Source of the DNA: Selaginella moellendorffii | Taxonomy: Eukaryota; Streptophyta; Lycopodiopsida; Selaginellales; Selaginellaceae | Length of the DNA stretch: 34,871 nucleotides | Assembly (NCBI RefSeq): GCF_000143415.4 | Contig: NW_003314433.1 | Coordinates: 46,928-81,798, forward strand | Direction of reading: 5' to 3' | Shown: positions 10,123 through 21,429 of the stretch, piece after piece | Position numbering within the stretch: the stretch's first letter is position 1 | Layout: the number at the start of each line of letters is the position of its first letter | Position numbers and translations under genes: made by a program | Notes under the pieces: model-generated | Database searches by the model: none | What the model saw: only the letters and a program-made list of their open reading frames with translations | What the model was told of the DNA's origin: nothing

Positions 10123-11667
10123 ATGACGTCCAACACCAAACCAGTGAGGCTCCCACACTACTTCACGCTGAAAAATGCCGAAGGGAACTACCTGACACTG
10201 AGTGCTGTTTTGAACTACCTCCCTTTCAACTTCTCCTCCAAGGAGAGAACCCGTCTTTCAACATATGAAGCTCTCTACAACTCCAAAGACAACTCGGATT
10301 CGATGGTGATGATCCGTGCTCCAAACAGCCGCTTCTGGAGGAGATTTTACGACAATTCTTCGCCAGGAACAATTCCGTCAGACCATGAAGAGCCCAAGGA
10401 TCCAAGCGACAAAGCTTATCATTTCCAGATCGTCGAAGCTCCCGATGCCAAGAACAAGATCGTTATCAAGTCCAGAATCGACGGTCTCGACGTTTTCCCA
10501 GCGGCCGAAGTGCAGAGCGCCGAAAGCCTTGCTCTCAACTTCCCGACTTTCTTAATGCTCAAGTCTTCGGGAGATGGTCGTTGCGGTGCAACATGGACAG
10601 CCGCGAGCTCGAGGGAGCTTTCCAGGCCACGCCACTTGTGGACGGGAACTTTATCTTCCAGAGCGTTACGGGCAAGCTCTTCTGGCGCCGGGACACTGGC
10701 AACGATAGCTGGATCATCGCAGACAGAGAAAAAGAAGCCGCTCTCAAGGATCCCCGATGCCACTTCAACGCATCCAGAGTGAGCAAGAACATGATCACCA
10801 TCCGCTGCGTCGGAGACGACTCCGACCTCTTTGTCATCCGCAGTGACAAGGACCACAAGCTCAAGGCCACCGCCACGAATGTCGACAACGCTGCGACACA
10901 CTTCATTGTCTATGAGGGATCCAGCAACAAGCACATCTTCAACGTGAAGTACCTGCTCGGGCTTGCGGAGGTGACGGATATCCGTCCTCTGATCGTCGGC
11001 CAAGGCTCGGTGGTGAACAACGGTTGGCCAGAACGCCGACCTCCAGGTTTAAGTCAGCTTCACCGAGTCCGTATCAACGAGCAACCGCTGGATGACGTCC
11101 CAGACGGTGGGACTGGAAACCAGCCTGACCGTGAGCGCTGGAATCCCCGAGATCGCCTCCGTAGAAGCCACCGTCACAGTCGGGGTGGAGAAAACCACCG
11201 AGACCGAGCTCGGAAAGGAGATGACCACCCTGCTTACGTTCCAGTCCGGCTATCTCATTAAAGACGTGCCTCCCGGAGGAGCGGCGAGAAAGTTTTCAAG
11301 CCTCAGGCTCATTCAATTTGATTCTTTTCCCCTTTCTTTCTTGCTCCAGGCCAAGGTGGCAGAGGAGTGTACCAGGGGAAAATGCAGAGTTCCCTTCACG
11401 TACTCCACCAAAGCTACTCGACTCGACGGCATTGACACGAAAGTGGAGGACGAGATCGATGGTGTTTACGAAGGTGTGTCCATTTTCAACGTCAGGGGCG
11501 TGATCAGTGGCTCGGCTCCATCCAAACCAGCCGCTGCTTCCAAACCAGCTACTGGTAGTGGTGGTCTTGTGGGTTCTGTTGTTAGCGGAACGGGAACTGT
11601 GGTTAGTGGAGTTACCAAGGGCACTGAGAAAGTCGTGGGTGGTGTTGTTGGTTCCCTGTTTGGCTGA
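10123..11667 (+). pseudogene. Amaranthin-like lectin with aerolysin-type pore-forming domain, reading frame broken
   Basis: The ATG at 10123 follows a TATA box and a 5'UTR intron. The first part (LPHYFTLKNAEGNYLTLS and on) and the second (FIFQSVTGKLFWRR, SWIIADREKEA) are two amaranthin-type beta-trefoil agglutinin domains. From about 10930 the sequence matches the aerolysin/ETX-MTX2 fold, with alternating Ser/Thr-rich beta strands and a Gly/Val/Ser-rich C-terminal tail to the stop at 11667. The frame changes near 10,560-10,590 and changes back near 11,025-11,035, and an in-frame TAA stands at 11050-11052. A possible intron at 11292-11349 has good borders, but its length (58) does not keep frame. 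Codon use stays normal across the breaks, so either the gene is recently dead or the assembly has base errors here. Such plant chimerolectins are thought to act in defence. Confidence 0.72.
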
Positions 11668-11689
11668 TGAGAGTTTCATCGACTAAAAA

Positions 11690-12600
11690 ATTATGGTGAG
11701 TTTTATGTAAAGCTAAGCTCCATTGGCAGGAAAGGTGGAGTGCAGCGATTTGACGGTACGAATCGAAAATGGCGTCTCGTCACTCATTTTGTCTGTCGCT
11801 TATTTTGTTTTGCAGGCGATAGGAAAAATAGGCGAAAAATCGTACCTTTCGCTGGAAAGAACAAACAGAGACCTGGGAGCAAGAAGAACTCGGCAATATC
11901 CAGAGGACAAGACGAAGATAAGCTTGCATTTTTACGCTGTTTCGTATCACTGGCGATTGTAAGTTGATTTTAAGTTCGCTGGAGTCAGTGGACTGTTTGT
12001 TTTCTTGATCCCAGGTTGGCAATTCGAGAGTGTCGTGGTTGCCTAGACGAGGCTCAACACAAACGATGATACAGGAGAAGACTACAAAGAACCGGAAAGT
12101 TAAGCTTACAAGATCTTTTCTAGCAACTCTAAAGCCCGGAATGGGATCCTCCACTCTCGCGAAACACGAGCGACGGGAAGACCGCGGCAACGGAGCCCAA
12201 GAACACGCCCATGCCGATCCCAATCTTCCACCGGCTGCTCATCGAGGACGGTGCTGGGATCGACAATGGGAGTTTTGGGGAATGGAGCGGAGCTCGGTGG
12301 CGATGGCGGAGAGGTCGCTGCCGCTGGCACAGTGACTTCGTAAGAATCTGGAGCTGCAGCTGGAGCTTAGGAGCTGGGTCTGGAGCTCGAGATGTTGTTA
12401 CCTGGAGGGAATTGAAGGCTACCACCCGCTGTGGATCATCCTCTTGTCCCTTGCTCGAGGGCTGTTTCTCTCGAATCTCGATCCAGAGAAAGATTTTCAG
12501 TGTTTGGTCGATCAAATCGGTTCCCGTAATTGTGGTCGCTGCCGTTATGATTTTCAAATGGAAAAGAATACGCCCTTAAGAATTTCCTAAGGGGAATTTG
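11690..12600. other. Unresolved region with short frames on both strands
   Basis: The plus strand shows splice-like signals (GTACGA at 11756 to TTGCAG at 11815; GTAAGTTG at about 11959 to CCCAG at about 12015). They link basic stretches such as DRKNRRKIVPFAGKNKQRPG and KTTKNRKVKLTRSFL. The minus strand has a frame (12129-12557) ending in a hydrophobic helix WKIGIGMGVFLGSVAAVFPS, preceded in another frame by a Pro/Ser-rich stretch. I recognise no family on either strand and cannot choose between them. Confidence 0.25.
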
Positions 12601-12624
12601 GAAATGGATCATTCTGATGGTAAA

Positions 12625-12712
12625 TATCATTCATTTAAAGTTGACTGTAAGGAACTGCTTCTTTTAGCCCATCCTTAGAATTGCACAGGATCAACGTGAT
12701 GGTTTGTTGTTA
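12625..12712 (+). repeat. Downstream copy of the lectin-gene upstream repeat
   Basis: Direct-repeat partner of 9859-9950. The first 21 bases are identical and the rest is diverged but collinear. No lectin coding sequence follows; AT-rich repeat DNA does. Confidence 0.6.
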
Positions 12713-12719
12713 TCTGAGA

Positions 12720-15130
12720 ATTATTTGCCTTGCTTGTGGTGATCCATAGCTCCACCTTCTCATCTATAGGTATACATATTTACTGCCTCTGAGATCTCAT
12801 CTTGTCGTGCAAGCATTTGGACTGTTGATCTGATTGCTTATGCTTGGGGAGGTTGCCCAGATTCTGGTGCTGCACTGTTGGGCTGCCCCACCACCTTGTT
12901 AGCCATAACTGTTGTGATTTGAGTGATTGATTGTGATCAATTGAATGGGAGTAAGTTATGAGGTGCGTGGCAATGGACCATTTGAGATCGCAGTCAAGCT
13001 GATGTTGGTGAGATGTTCTTGATTTGCCTAGAAATATAGCTAGTTTGCTTATGGCAATACATTAATAGAATGTGTGATAATGCAAAAAGCTAAAAACCAT
13101 TAAAGAACAAATTAACTATCATCAAAGATTATCAATCATCTATTTAATAAAGGTGCATAATCACTATTATAGAATAATTTACCATCCCAAAGATCAATTA
13201 TTACCAATAATTACTATATATAAATACTACCTTTAACATTAGAACTAAAGAGATAAAATGCCTTTCCTGACAACTCCTAGCAAATGGAATAATGAACATA
13301 AGAACTTAAGACTAAAAACTTGAAGAAGTCTATAAGTAAATCATGATCATAAATCTTGTATTAATTAGCTTCAGTGCTAAAGAATAATTTATGGTATAAC
13401 CCACAATATCTTCCTTGACACATTTATAAGCCAAACTTTATAATGCAAAAGCTAATGAAAAATATATTTACATCAATTTAAAAGCCAAGACACAACTATA
13501 CTCAACAAATGATCACTAAATTAATTTTTCATGAATACATTTATCTATAGCAAGACTTAACTCACTCTATAATATGAATCATCAATAATCAATATAATCC
13601 CAACTCAATCCAATGAAGATTTAATAACTTCAATTGATTATTAAATTTTTATTTTGTAAAGTTAGCATAACCTATCCTAATTCACTTTTTAAGGAAAAGC
13701 CAAAATTTAACCTCTATTAAACAATCTTGTTTAAAACAAGATTAACTCAATTTGTCACTCAGCATTTAAATACCAATTAGCAAATGCACAAATGTTAACA
13801 ACACAAAACTAAAGCCAAATTATCAAACTAATGAAACAAAATGTTAATTTTCAATGAACCCAACTTATCACTAATCATTTGAATAACCACAAATTAAAAT
13901 ATCTAACTTCCTTAGTATACTTATAGAGAAACATCTCATCTCACTTAGATCTTAATTTAATTAATCTTGATATTAACACATCACTGATCAAGGGATGACC
14001 ACTTATGGATGGATAGCCTAGTCTTTGAGAGATGGGACGGTGATGCAGGTGGTCTTGGACTACTGATATGCTCTCTAACAATTAAGCTAATTAAAATCAA
14101 AGATACTATATTTAGTATCTGAGATTAATCCTTTAATAATACTTAGTTATAGATAAGATATTATCAAGGAATGAATCACCATATTTAAAACTCAATACAA
14201 TCCAACACCATGTACTAAATGCTACCAGTCAATATTGATAGAGGTGGAATTGACATATCAATATGGAAAAATTATGCAAATCCAATGGCACAATCCTTCG
14301 CAACACCATCTAATATAGTAAGCCTATCACTGCTAAATTATCATCGAGTTAAGTAAAGTATTAATAGCCCTTGACCAGTCTACAAATAATCATCAATCAT
14401 GAGACAACCAACAATCATTTTTTGACTTGTCTTCATAAACCCAAAAATAAAACTCATATCATCAAGTCATATATTTCTTTAGTGAGAAGGTAAGGTAACA
14501 CTCTAAATACAATATATAGGAACATAAATAAAATGACTACTCAAATTTAATCAAATTGCAATAAGTTTGGTATTATATTTAATTAATAGCTTTGAGCACG
14601 ACTGTAGGGGCTAGCTATAAATGATTAATACTCAATTGAAATTGAAATGAAGACCATGAGATGGACTCATTTAGGTACACAACCTCCTATTAAAAAAAGC
14701 TAAGAAAAATAGAAATATCACTATTCTAGAAGTACAACAACAACTTTTCTACTCCAACTTCTATCCAACCCCAAAAGTTATGTATTATATAAACTACCTA
14801 CTAAGGTTTAATATAACCAAAGTCAATTTCAAACTTTCTCCTTTCTACAACTTTCTATAACTTTATATACATTCACCTCAACATAATTTCTTATGACCTT
14901 CTACCAACAATCTTATATCCAACACTATTAATCACCTTTAAAATCTAATGTAAAGTCAAAATACTAACAAGAAAAATGACATGGAAAATCACACTTTAAG
15001 GAAAAATTTTCATCATTCTAATATCACAATGCCACTTCTACTAACACAAGTGCTTTGCAGCATTATGCTTGGTGGTAGATTACTCTTTACATTTATTTAA
15101 ACTTTATCATTTTGACTTGGTTATAATGGC
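12720..15130. other. AT-rich repeat-type DNA without genes
   Basis: Strongly AT-rich, with many stops in every frame and no protein similarity I can recognise. Base composition changes sharply from the GC-richer genes to the left. It contains one copy of a dispersed repeat (13987-14075). It is probably old transposon-derived DNA. Confidence 0.6.
13987..14075 (+). repeat. Dispersed repeat R1, copy 1
   Basis: About 85 bases align with 16729-16812 in the same orientation (shared blocks GGATGACCACT, CAGTCTTT/TAGTCTTT, GGGAC, TGATG, TACTGAT), at roughly three-quarters identity by eye. Confidence 0.6.
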
Positions 15131-15132
15131 TA

Positions 15133-15423
15133 TAATGCTTTATTTCGTTAAAGTGGAACTTATTCAGTAAAGTGGGACATTAATTAGCATGTGTCCACAT
15201 GCCATTTCCTAGTACTTAATTAATATTTATTAATATTTCTATCAGTTTTTTAATTTATTTTTTATATTTCACAATATTATAACACAAAATCATATGAAAA
15301 GTTTTTAATTTATAAATTATAAAGCTAAAACTTCAATTTTTTATTGTTGTTATAAAAATGGCATGTGGCCACACACCATAAGTGGGATAATGAAAAATTC
15401 CACTTTAACGAAATAAAGCATTA
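15133..15423. mobile_element. MITE with long terminal inverted repeats and TA target duplication
   Basis: The left end, TAATGCTTTATTTCGTTAAA and on (15133-15158), is the exact reverse complement of the right end (15398-15423). Further in, the arms match again around a CCACATGCCATTT block (left about 15198, right about 15359). Arms are about 80 bases and the element about 291 bp, with an AT-rich interior lacking coding capacity. TA flanks both sides (15131-15132 and 15424-15425), as expected for Tc1/mariner-type (Stowaway-like) MITEs. Confidence 0.88.
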
Positions 15424-15754
15424 TACACTTTAGCTAAAGATAGTGATGTTCAACTTAGTTGTTTGCAATTAAAGTGTTAATATATGTTCTATAGCAATGT
15501 GAATACCTCAATTACATACTTTTGTGAGACACAAATTCTTAAGCCCCAAAGTGGAGCCAAAAAGGTGCCATGTGGTAGTGGCCGAAGTGGAAGCTAAACG
15601 AGTGTAACACATTTGAACTAAAAACTTCAACTTGGATAGTCGAGAGTGGGAGTGAAACTCCCAAGGAAGTGCTTGAGGAACGAGCACGAAGCAAGCAGTA
15701 AGTGAATCTTTAGAAAAGGGACACAAGAGGACCAACACATAACACATGGAAATG

Positions 15755-16070
15755 TTGAGATAGAGTCCGAAATAGAGTCCGAGAAAGAGTCTAAAATAGA
15801 GTCTGAGAAAGAGTCCAAGATAGACCCGAGAAAGAGTTTGAGATGGGCCTGAGAAGGAGTTTGAGATGAACTGAAGATGGAGTCCAAAATGGAGTCTGAG
15901 ATGGACCTGAAATGGAATCCGAGATGGACCCAAGATGGAGTCCAAAATGGAGTTTAAGATGGAGTCGAGATGGAGTCTGAGGTCAAGACTGAGGCCAAGG
16001 CTGAAACCAAGATTGAGACCGAGGCTAAGACCAAGACCAATACTGAGACTGAGACCGAGTTTGAGTTTGA
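15755..16070 (+). repeat. 12-bp polypurine minisatellite (GAGTCYGAGAWR-type)
   Basis: About 26 degenerate copies of a 12-base unit, with some 11-base copies. Early units read GAGTCCGAAATA or GAGTCCGAGAAA; later units drift to CCAAGATTGAGA and CTGAGACTGAGA. The plus strand is almost all purine plus a TCY or CCN block. If translated it gives Glu/Lys/Ser/Thr dipeptides, but the 11-base copies break any long frame. Confidence 0.85.
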
Positions 16071-16074
16071 GGGT

Positions 16075-16725
16075 AAAAGCCTAAAGCGTTCGTCTCCTAG
16101 ACCTTAGGGGGTTTGGTGCGCTCCAAGAGTATAGTAGAGGGAAGACTCAAATAGAGCTAATTTGGCTAAGAAAGGCTAGTGTGACCAAGGAAAGTTATAC
16201 CCACGTGGTGGGTGATAATAAAACTATTGAGGAGTCCAAGGTTAAAGTAAATATTGATAGACAAATGGGGTAATTTGGTGAAGTGTTCAAGAACTGACTC
16301 TAGCTCCCTTGGGAAATCGAATGGTTGATGCTCCCAATCCAAGTGTGGGTGGCATTACTTATTTGGATACTTGGCATGGCTCATTAAAACCTCACTCTAG
16401 CCATATGGCTAGGGCACTTAAAGGCGGAAGGTGGGGACAGTACCCACAAAGCTCACATAGGGCCACGGTGTTTTGAAATATTGTCTCGAAGTCCCAAACT
16501 ATGGAAAGGAAAAGGAGCAGTCCTCTAGTGTAAGTGACCAAAAATACAGTTACATAGTGAGGAAGTCCCAGAGGATAGTGGGACTTAATAGTCGGGCCTT
16601 TGGCCATTGATCCAGTGGCAGTGTTGGTGAGCACGGCCGTGGATGAAGAGGAACTTGGTGGGGATGGAAAAAAGGATATTGGGGAAGGGTGTTCCCCATA
16701 TCTCTAGGCATCTTAAGGGTGATAA
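16075..16725. other. Repeat-type DNA without genes
   Basis: Moderately AT-rich with no recognisable coding sequence or inverted termini. It lies between the minisatellite and dispersed repeat R1 copy 2, and may be part of one larger transposon that I cannot delimit. Confidence 0.4.
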
Positions 16726-16728
16726 AGT

Positions 16729-16812
16729 GTGGTCAAAGGATGACCACTCATGGGCAGATGGCCCAGTCTTTAAAAGACGGGACTATGATGTAGATAGTTT
16801 TGTATTACTGAT
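16729..16812 (+). repeat. Dispersed repeat R1, copy 2
   Basis: Partner of 13987-14075, same orientation. It contains GGATGACCACTCATGGGCAG followed by CAGTCTTTAAAAGACGGGAC. Confidence 0.6.
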
Positions 16813-16852
16813 GTAATATGGGTGAATTAGCATAATATACTGATGTTGGTGG

Positions 16853-17012
16853 TACCTTTGGGTGTCAATCATGGGATTGAACACGTGGACCACTTGGACC
16901 AAGTGCAAAAGCTAAGTGGCATAGATGTTATTCATAGGGTTAACAAGTCCCAAGTCAAAAATAAGACTTATAGAGGTTGTGAACGAGACTCCTTCAAATG
17001 GTTAAAGGTGTG
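16853..17012 (+). repeat. Dispersed repeat R2, copy 1
   Basis: About 160 bases align with 31573-31733 in the same orientation. The clearest block here is TATAGAGGTTGTGAACGAGA followed by CTCCTT; the other copy has TATAGAGATTATGAGTGAGA then CTCCTT. This shows that the two AT-rich regions share a transposon family. Confidence 0.65.
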
Positions 17013-17014
17013 AT

Positions 17015-18859
17015 TAAGTGATTAAAGTAGAATGGAAAATTTAGTTATTTATAACTTTCTCTATTTAACAATTTACTCTAAGTGTTAATGGATAACCAAC
17101 AAATTATAGCAAATAAACATTAAAACTTTTCCAATACCCAATGGGCAAATTCTCAAGGAACCAAGATACTAATACTATCTTAATATATAATGGATCATTT
17201 TGAACATTGAGTCAAAGATACCACACTATTATTATTTACAAGTAAACTAGCATCATTATCAACCACTTTGGGGCAAGGAATTGTCCTCCTAAAAAATAAT
17301 GACTATTTAGTCAAGGTTGATCTTGGTGATCTTTCCAGCTTGAAGTGTTGATTTCTCATGTTTGTCAAGAAAAATCTTCAAACTTATTGGTTTAAGATGA
17401 ACTTGGTAAAAGTTTAGAAGTTGGTCCCAAGACTTGCAACAATCTTAATTATCAAACTTTTACTTATGACATGAAATCAACAACTACATCTTTGGCCAAG
17501 GAAGCATATGTTGCACCCTTCAAAAAAACGTGAAGAGCATCACAATCAGAAATTATATATTTAACAAAAAGTAAAAGAGTGATTTTTCTTGAAGAGAAAG
17601 AAGAACAAACTTATTGCATCCCCACCTATATTGCATTAAATTTGTGAGCAAACTTTGATTAACACAAGTCAAAACACTATTCACTTAGTTGTAGGAGCAT
17701 ATTATACTATTCACTCGGGCAAGTTGGAAAAGTAAGTTGTAAGAGTTAATTAAGTTTTATTCACTCACCTGCGAAAAACTTACAAGTGAAAGCATTTTTC
17801 TCACTACATAGTGAAAAATAATAAAAAGAAGATGAAAGGAAGAGAGAGAAGTTCAGGACTATACCTTTTCATTGAAAGTAGAAGAATATAGAGTTAAATG
17901 AAGCCACAATGGGTATCAATAGTGGAAAGATTGTAACAGCTAGAGTAAGATTGCCAAATTAGACTCTTGGACTAAAAACTACACCATGGAAAGTTTATTG
18001 CCACCATTGATAGCTTGGAATTCCTAGTTGTGTGAGTAGTGATAATTTAAAAGTCACAAACCTCTAGATTTGAGTTATTATCTATCATTTATTCTTTAAT
18101 AGTAAAGATTAATGTCTTGGACTAAATTAATTTTGAGAAAATATAAGTTATCTTTATAAAAAAAATGGACTATTTGTCTTTTTTTTTCTAAATTCATTGT
18201 GTGTAAATAAAACTCCATATTATATGTTTTTCTGATAAAAATTATGAACATACCTCCATTAAGTTAGATAATTTTAGCCTTCCATCAGCTCTAAAATCAA
18301 TTTCAGTATTTCAGAAGAAATAATTTCTAATATAATTTATGTGTAACATGAGAATAACTATTAATATCTACATAAAGTTTTCCTTTAGAACTATGATACT
18401 ACCAAATTTGTTTTGTAAATTTCATATATAGTTTTAAGAGTGTGAATATTCACCATATTTATGTCATTTTATATGAGTTTGTTATAAATGTTTTGCTAAC
18501 ATTTTCAATTTTTGTTGTTAAAATAAATAAAGTTTAAGAGTATTTCCCTGGAGATTATATTTACTTCACAGTTTCAATTTGTAAGCTTAATATTTTTAAA
18601 ACACATTAATTTTAGTGATTGATGCTAATTTTGAATGTTTCTGTTGCAGGTTGTGGTTATCTTCAGCTTTAATTTCAAAAAGATAATACTATAATTAATA
18701 GTCTTATTTATGATAAGTATGCATTATTATAATATTATTTATCAAAATATTAATTAAAAATATCATTTTCACATCCTTTAACTAGCTTATTTCACTAGCG
18801 CCATGAAAATTAAACCACAGACCTCCATGCCATATTCACTGTTGGCCAAGATTTTGGAG
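17015..18859. other. AT-rich repeat-type DNA without genes
   Basis: No open frame of note and no recognised protein. TATTCACT recurs three times at 17683-17767. A polypyrimidine tract with TTGCAG at about 18648 looks like a splice acceptor, but no exon can be attached to it. Confidence 0.55.
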
Positions 18860-19400
18860 ATGGTGGACAGCGATTACAACGATTTTGATGGTGGCGGAGA
18901 GGAGTCAGTTCTGCCCTTCCATCGTCTAATGCTGTGTATTGCGATTACGATGAGCCTGTGGAGCCCGAGGTAATATTGTTCTGCTCCATTTCAAGCAGCA
19001 ATTTTGTGCCTTGGATTGCTCTTCCAGGAAGAGGTTGAAGAGCAAGAAAACAATGAGGAAGCACTGGAATTTGACCAAGTATAAGAGAGCTCGCGTGCTT
19101 GGGACATGGGCTTCTTGGTCTTGCTAGTGAGAACTCTTAAGTTCTTTTTCTTTCCTGATTGAACAACAACAGTATGAATGATGGTGGAACTGGAGGGTGA
19201 GACAGATCCATTCGAGCTATAGAAACTCTGAAAAGGAATTTGTGTGGAGCGACTCTTGAATGTTCTTTGCAGATTTCTATGTGAAGGGAAGATCCCTTTT
19301 ACGATTCGGCAGTATCTCCGAATGAGAGAGTGGTCCTCTTCGTGCGTTTCTAAGAGGTTACGAGATTGGGGAGGATTCTTGGAAGAGACAAGTTGAGAAA
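18860..19400 (+). pseudogene. Decayed RPB6-like gene (shared RNA polymerase I/II/III subunit)
   Basis: Pieces of RPB6 appear in order but in different frames: MVDSDYNDFDGGG at 18860; DYDEPVEPE then an intact GT-AG intron then EEVEEQENNEE (about 18935-19065); TKYKRARVLGT at 19073; MVELEGETDPFE at 19181; GKIPFTIRQYL at about 19287; EDSWKRQVE at about 19368. These match the acidic N-terminus and the conserved C-terminal core of the plant subunit. Stops and frame changes separate every block, and the segment around ALQISMNAPV is destroyed. Retained introns show that it arose from genomic DNA and is not a processed copy. Confidence 0.8.
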
Positions 19401-19737
19401 AATCTCAAAAGATTCGTGGGATACTATGCATATGCTTTTAGGGTTCTTTGTAGATTAAAAATTCGCTAGGGTTTTCTTTCATTTGTAATGGAGGGGGCGC
19501 GGATCATCTCTGATCTCGATGGAACAATGGTACGCATCGCAATGCCGCTCGTTTCTTCTTCAATGCGCTCTGGGCCGCAGATTATTTCCATGACTCACTT
19601 CTGGTGTTCTCAACTGGAAGATCGCTGACGAGGTATCGCCTGGTGAGGCGGGAGAGGCCGCTGCTCACGCCGGAGGTCACGATCTTGTCTGTGGGGACAG
19701 AGATTATGTATGGCGATGCCATGGTTGATGGGTAGAA

Positions 19738-20415
19738 TGCACAATACAGCACCCCCTTTAATTTAGGGTGGGCCCCATTTGCTTATTCAGATTTGCATGC
19801 CACCTCATTGTTTACATAGGCATGCCACCTCATTACTGAAAATTAAAGATTATCATTAATCAATGGCATCTTTCACATTCTCTCTCTTCTGAAAGAAGAC
19901 CAATTGTAATACAAAATGTAAAAGAATTTACCTTACTATTAGTTTTCTCAATAAAATTAGAAAAAGAAAGAATACTATCTTGAGCATGATTTACATATTC
20001 CAATCTAGCCATAATACTAAAGAGAATGAATAAAATAAGAAAGAAAATATAAAGACAATGAAGAAAAGCCTAAAGCTATATACATATAAATTATAGCCGT
20101 TCATTCATTGGCTAATTATAAAATTATAGTCGTTAACATATCTGTTAACAACACCTACTAATTAAAATTTAACATTACTAATTTAGAGTTAATCTTTAAA
20201 CATTTAAGGTGCACAGCTGGACATGATGAAGCGCNNNNNNNNNNNNNNNNNNNNNNNNNNNNNNNNNNNNNNNNNNNNNNNNNNNNNNNNNNNNNNNNNN
20301 NNNNNNNNNNNNNNNNNNNNNNNNNNNNNNNNNNCCGCGATTTCCAGCCCGAGCCTCGTCTGAGTGTGGCAAAAGGGCAGCCACATAAGAGAGGGGGGGT
20401 GCTGTATTGTGCATT
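19738..20415. mobile_element. Terminal-inverted-repeat element inserted in the SPP pseudogene, containing the assembly gap
   Basis: AATGCACAATACAGCACCCC begins at 19738, and its reverse complement ends at about 20414 (GGGGTGCTGTATTGTGCATT). SPP similarity stops at the left end and resumes after the right end. The interior is AT-rich, with two copies of GCATGCCACCTCATT at about 19795 and 19820, and includes the N gap. Flanking duplication is not clear, perhaps because of later deletion. Confidence 0.72.
20235..20334. other. Assembly gap (100 N)
   Basis: Exactly 100 N, the usual placeholder for a gap of unknown size. The length of the surrounding element is therefore unknown. Confidence 0.98.
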
Positions 20416-21129
20416 TCTCCCCAGCTCATGAGGGAAGGCAGAGCTCCTCAGAAAGTTCTTGTGATGCTGAGCTCTTTGCCGTCAAAGACGTTTTTGGAGT
20501 GATCGTAAGTTCTTGAAGTCGATTGATCACTCACTCACTCACGGACGATCTCAGGTTGGGAATGCGTTTGAAGATCTTACGCAGTGGTACCTTGATAATG
20601 CCAAAGACAATCCCAAGATCTTTCGTGGCACTGAAAGATGCGCTTCGGGAATCTTACAAGTTCAAGTTTAATCCTTGTGTTTCGCCCAGGGATGCCGGCC
20701 TACTGAGCCAGCTCAGTGCTGGAGGGTACGTGGCGCTACTGTGTGAGATGGTTATGAGGCGAGGTTGAAAGCTGCCACGGGGTGATTGAGCACTTGAAAA
20801 GGCCAATGGTAAGTTCCTCGTGTTTAGTAGTTTTGGATGCTTGAGCAACAAAATGGCTGGCAGGCCCCTGACTCAACGCTGGTCACTCTGACTAGAAGAC
20901 AATCTTCGTAGAAGCGTTGACATTCTATGTCCCGTCCACGGTATTCACAGATGTGGGTGGTTGTCAAGTTTGATAAGTGGCAGCGAACTGGTACGTTCCG
21001 TGTTTCAATATAAGGTGGCGTTCTTATGGTTGTTTTGGTGGAGTTATTCAGCTTTGCTTCTCTTACAGGATGGCATGTCTTATGCGAGACGAAACGTGGC
21101 TTGATGGTTATGCGGGAAGACCTTTGGTC

Positions 21130-21425
21130 CTAATGTAGGAGGCACAGCCAACGATTGGCGAAAAATAAGCAGGGACGAGTCACCAAATATATTCCAGGTT
21201 TGCTGAGATTGAAAATCGAGACAAATGCGCACTCAGTGATGGAGCCCGTAGTGCGACGATCCATGGTCGAGGTCGACTTACAACGCATTGAAAAGGAGCC
21301 AGTTCTACACTTAATGGAATGGCATGTGGATCCAAACGCACACGCGTGTACATTCCACCTATGATCGACATTTGCGACAAGACGAGGGTATGTTTACGCA
21401 TTTATACTCATTCATTCATGGTGTA
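21130..21425 (+). other. Unidentified short coding-like stretch between the SPP and MYB-CC remnants
   Basis: A frame from about 21155 to 21364 reads through RVTKYIPGLLRLKIETN and LQRIEKEPVLHLMEWHVDPN without a stop. I recognise no family. It could be a further exon of either neighbour or chance. Confidence 0.25.
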
Positions 21426-21429
21426 GAAC

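Larger units (their letters stand above)
19488..21124 (+). pseudogene. Decayed sucrose-phosphate phosphatase gene, split by a transposon
   Basis: It opens with [14 protein letters not shown] (HAD motif I, nucleophile Asp). A small frame-breaking loss follows at about 19527, then [37 protein letters not shown] and YGDAMVDG, stopping at the transposon. After the element come [88 protein letters not shown] and ETWLDGY, in several frames with stops. The CGDSGN motif and about 130 central residues are missing. The intact enzyme releases sucrose from sucrose-6-phosphate in the cytosol. This copy cannot encode it. Confidence 0.88.
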
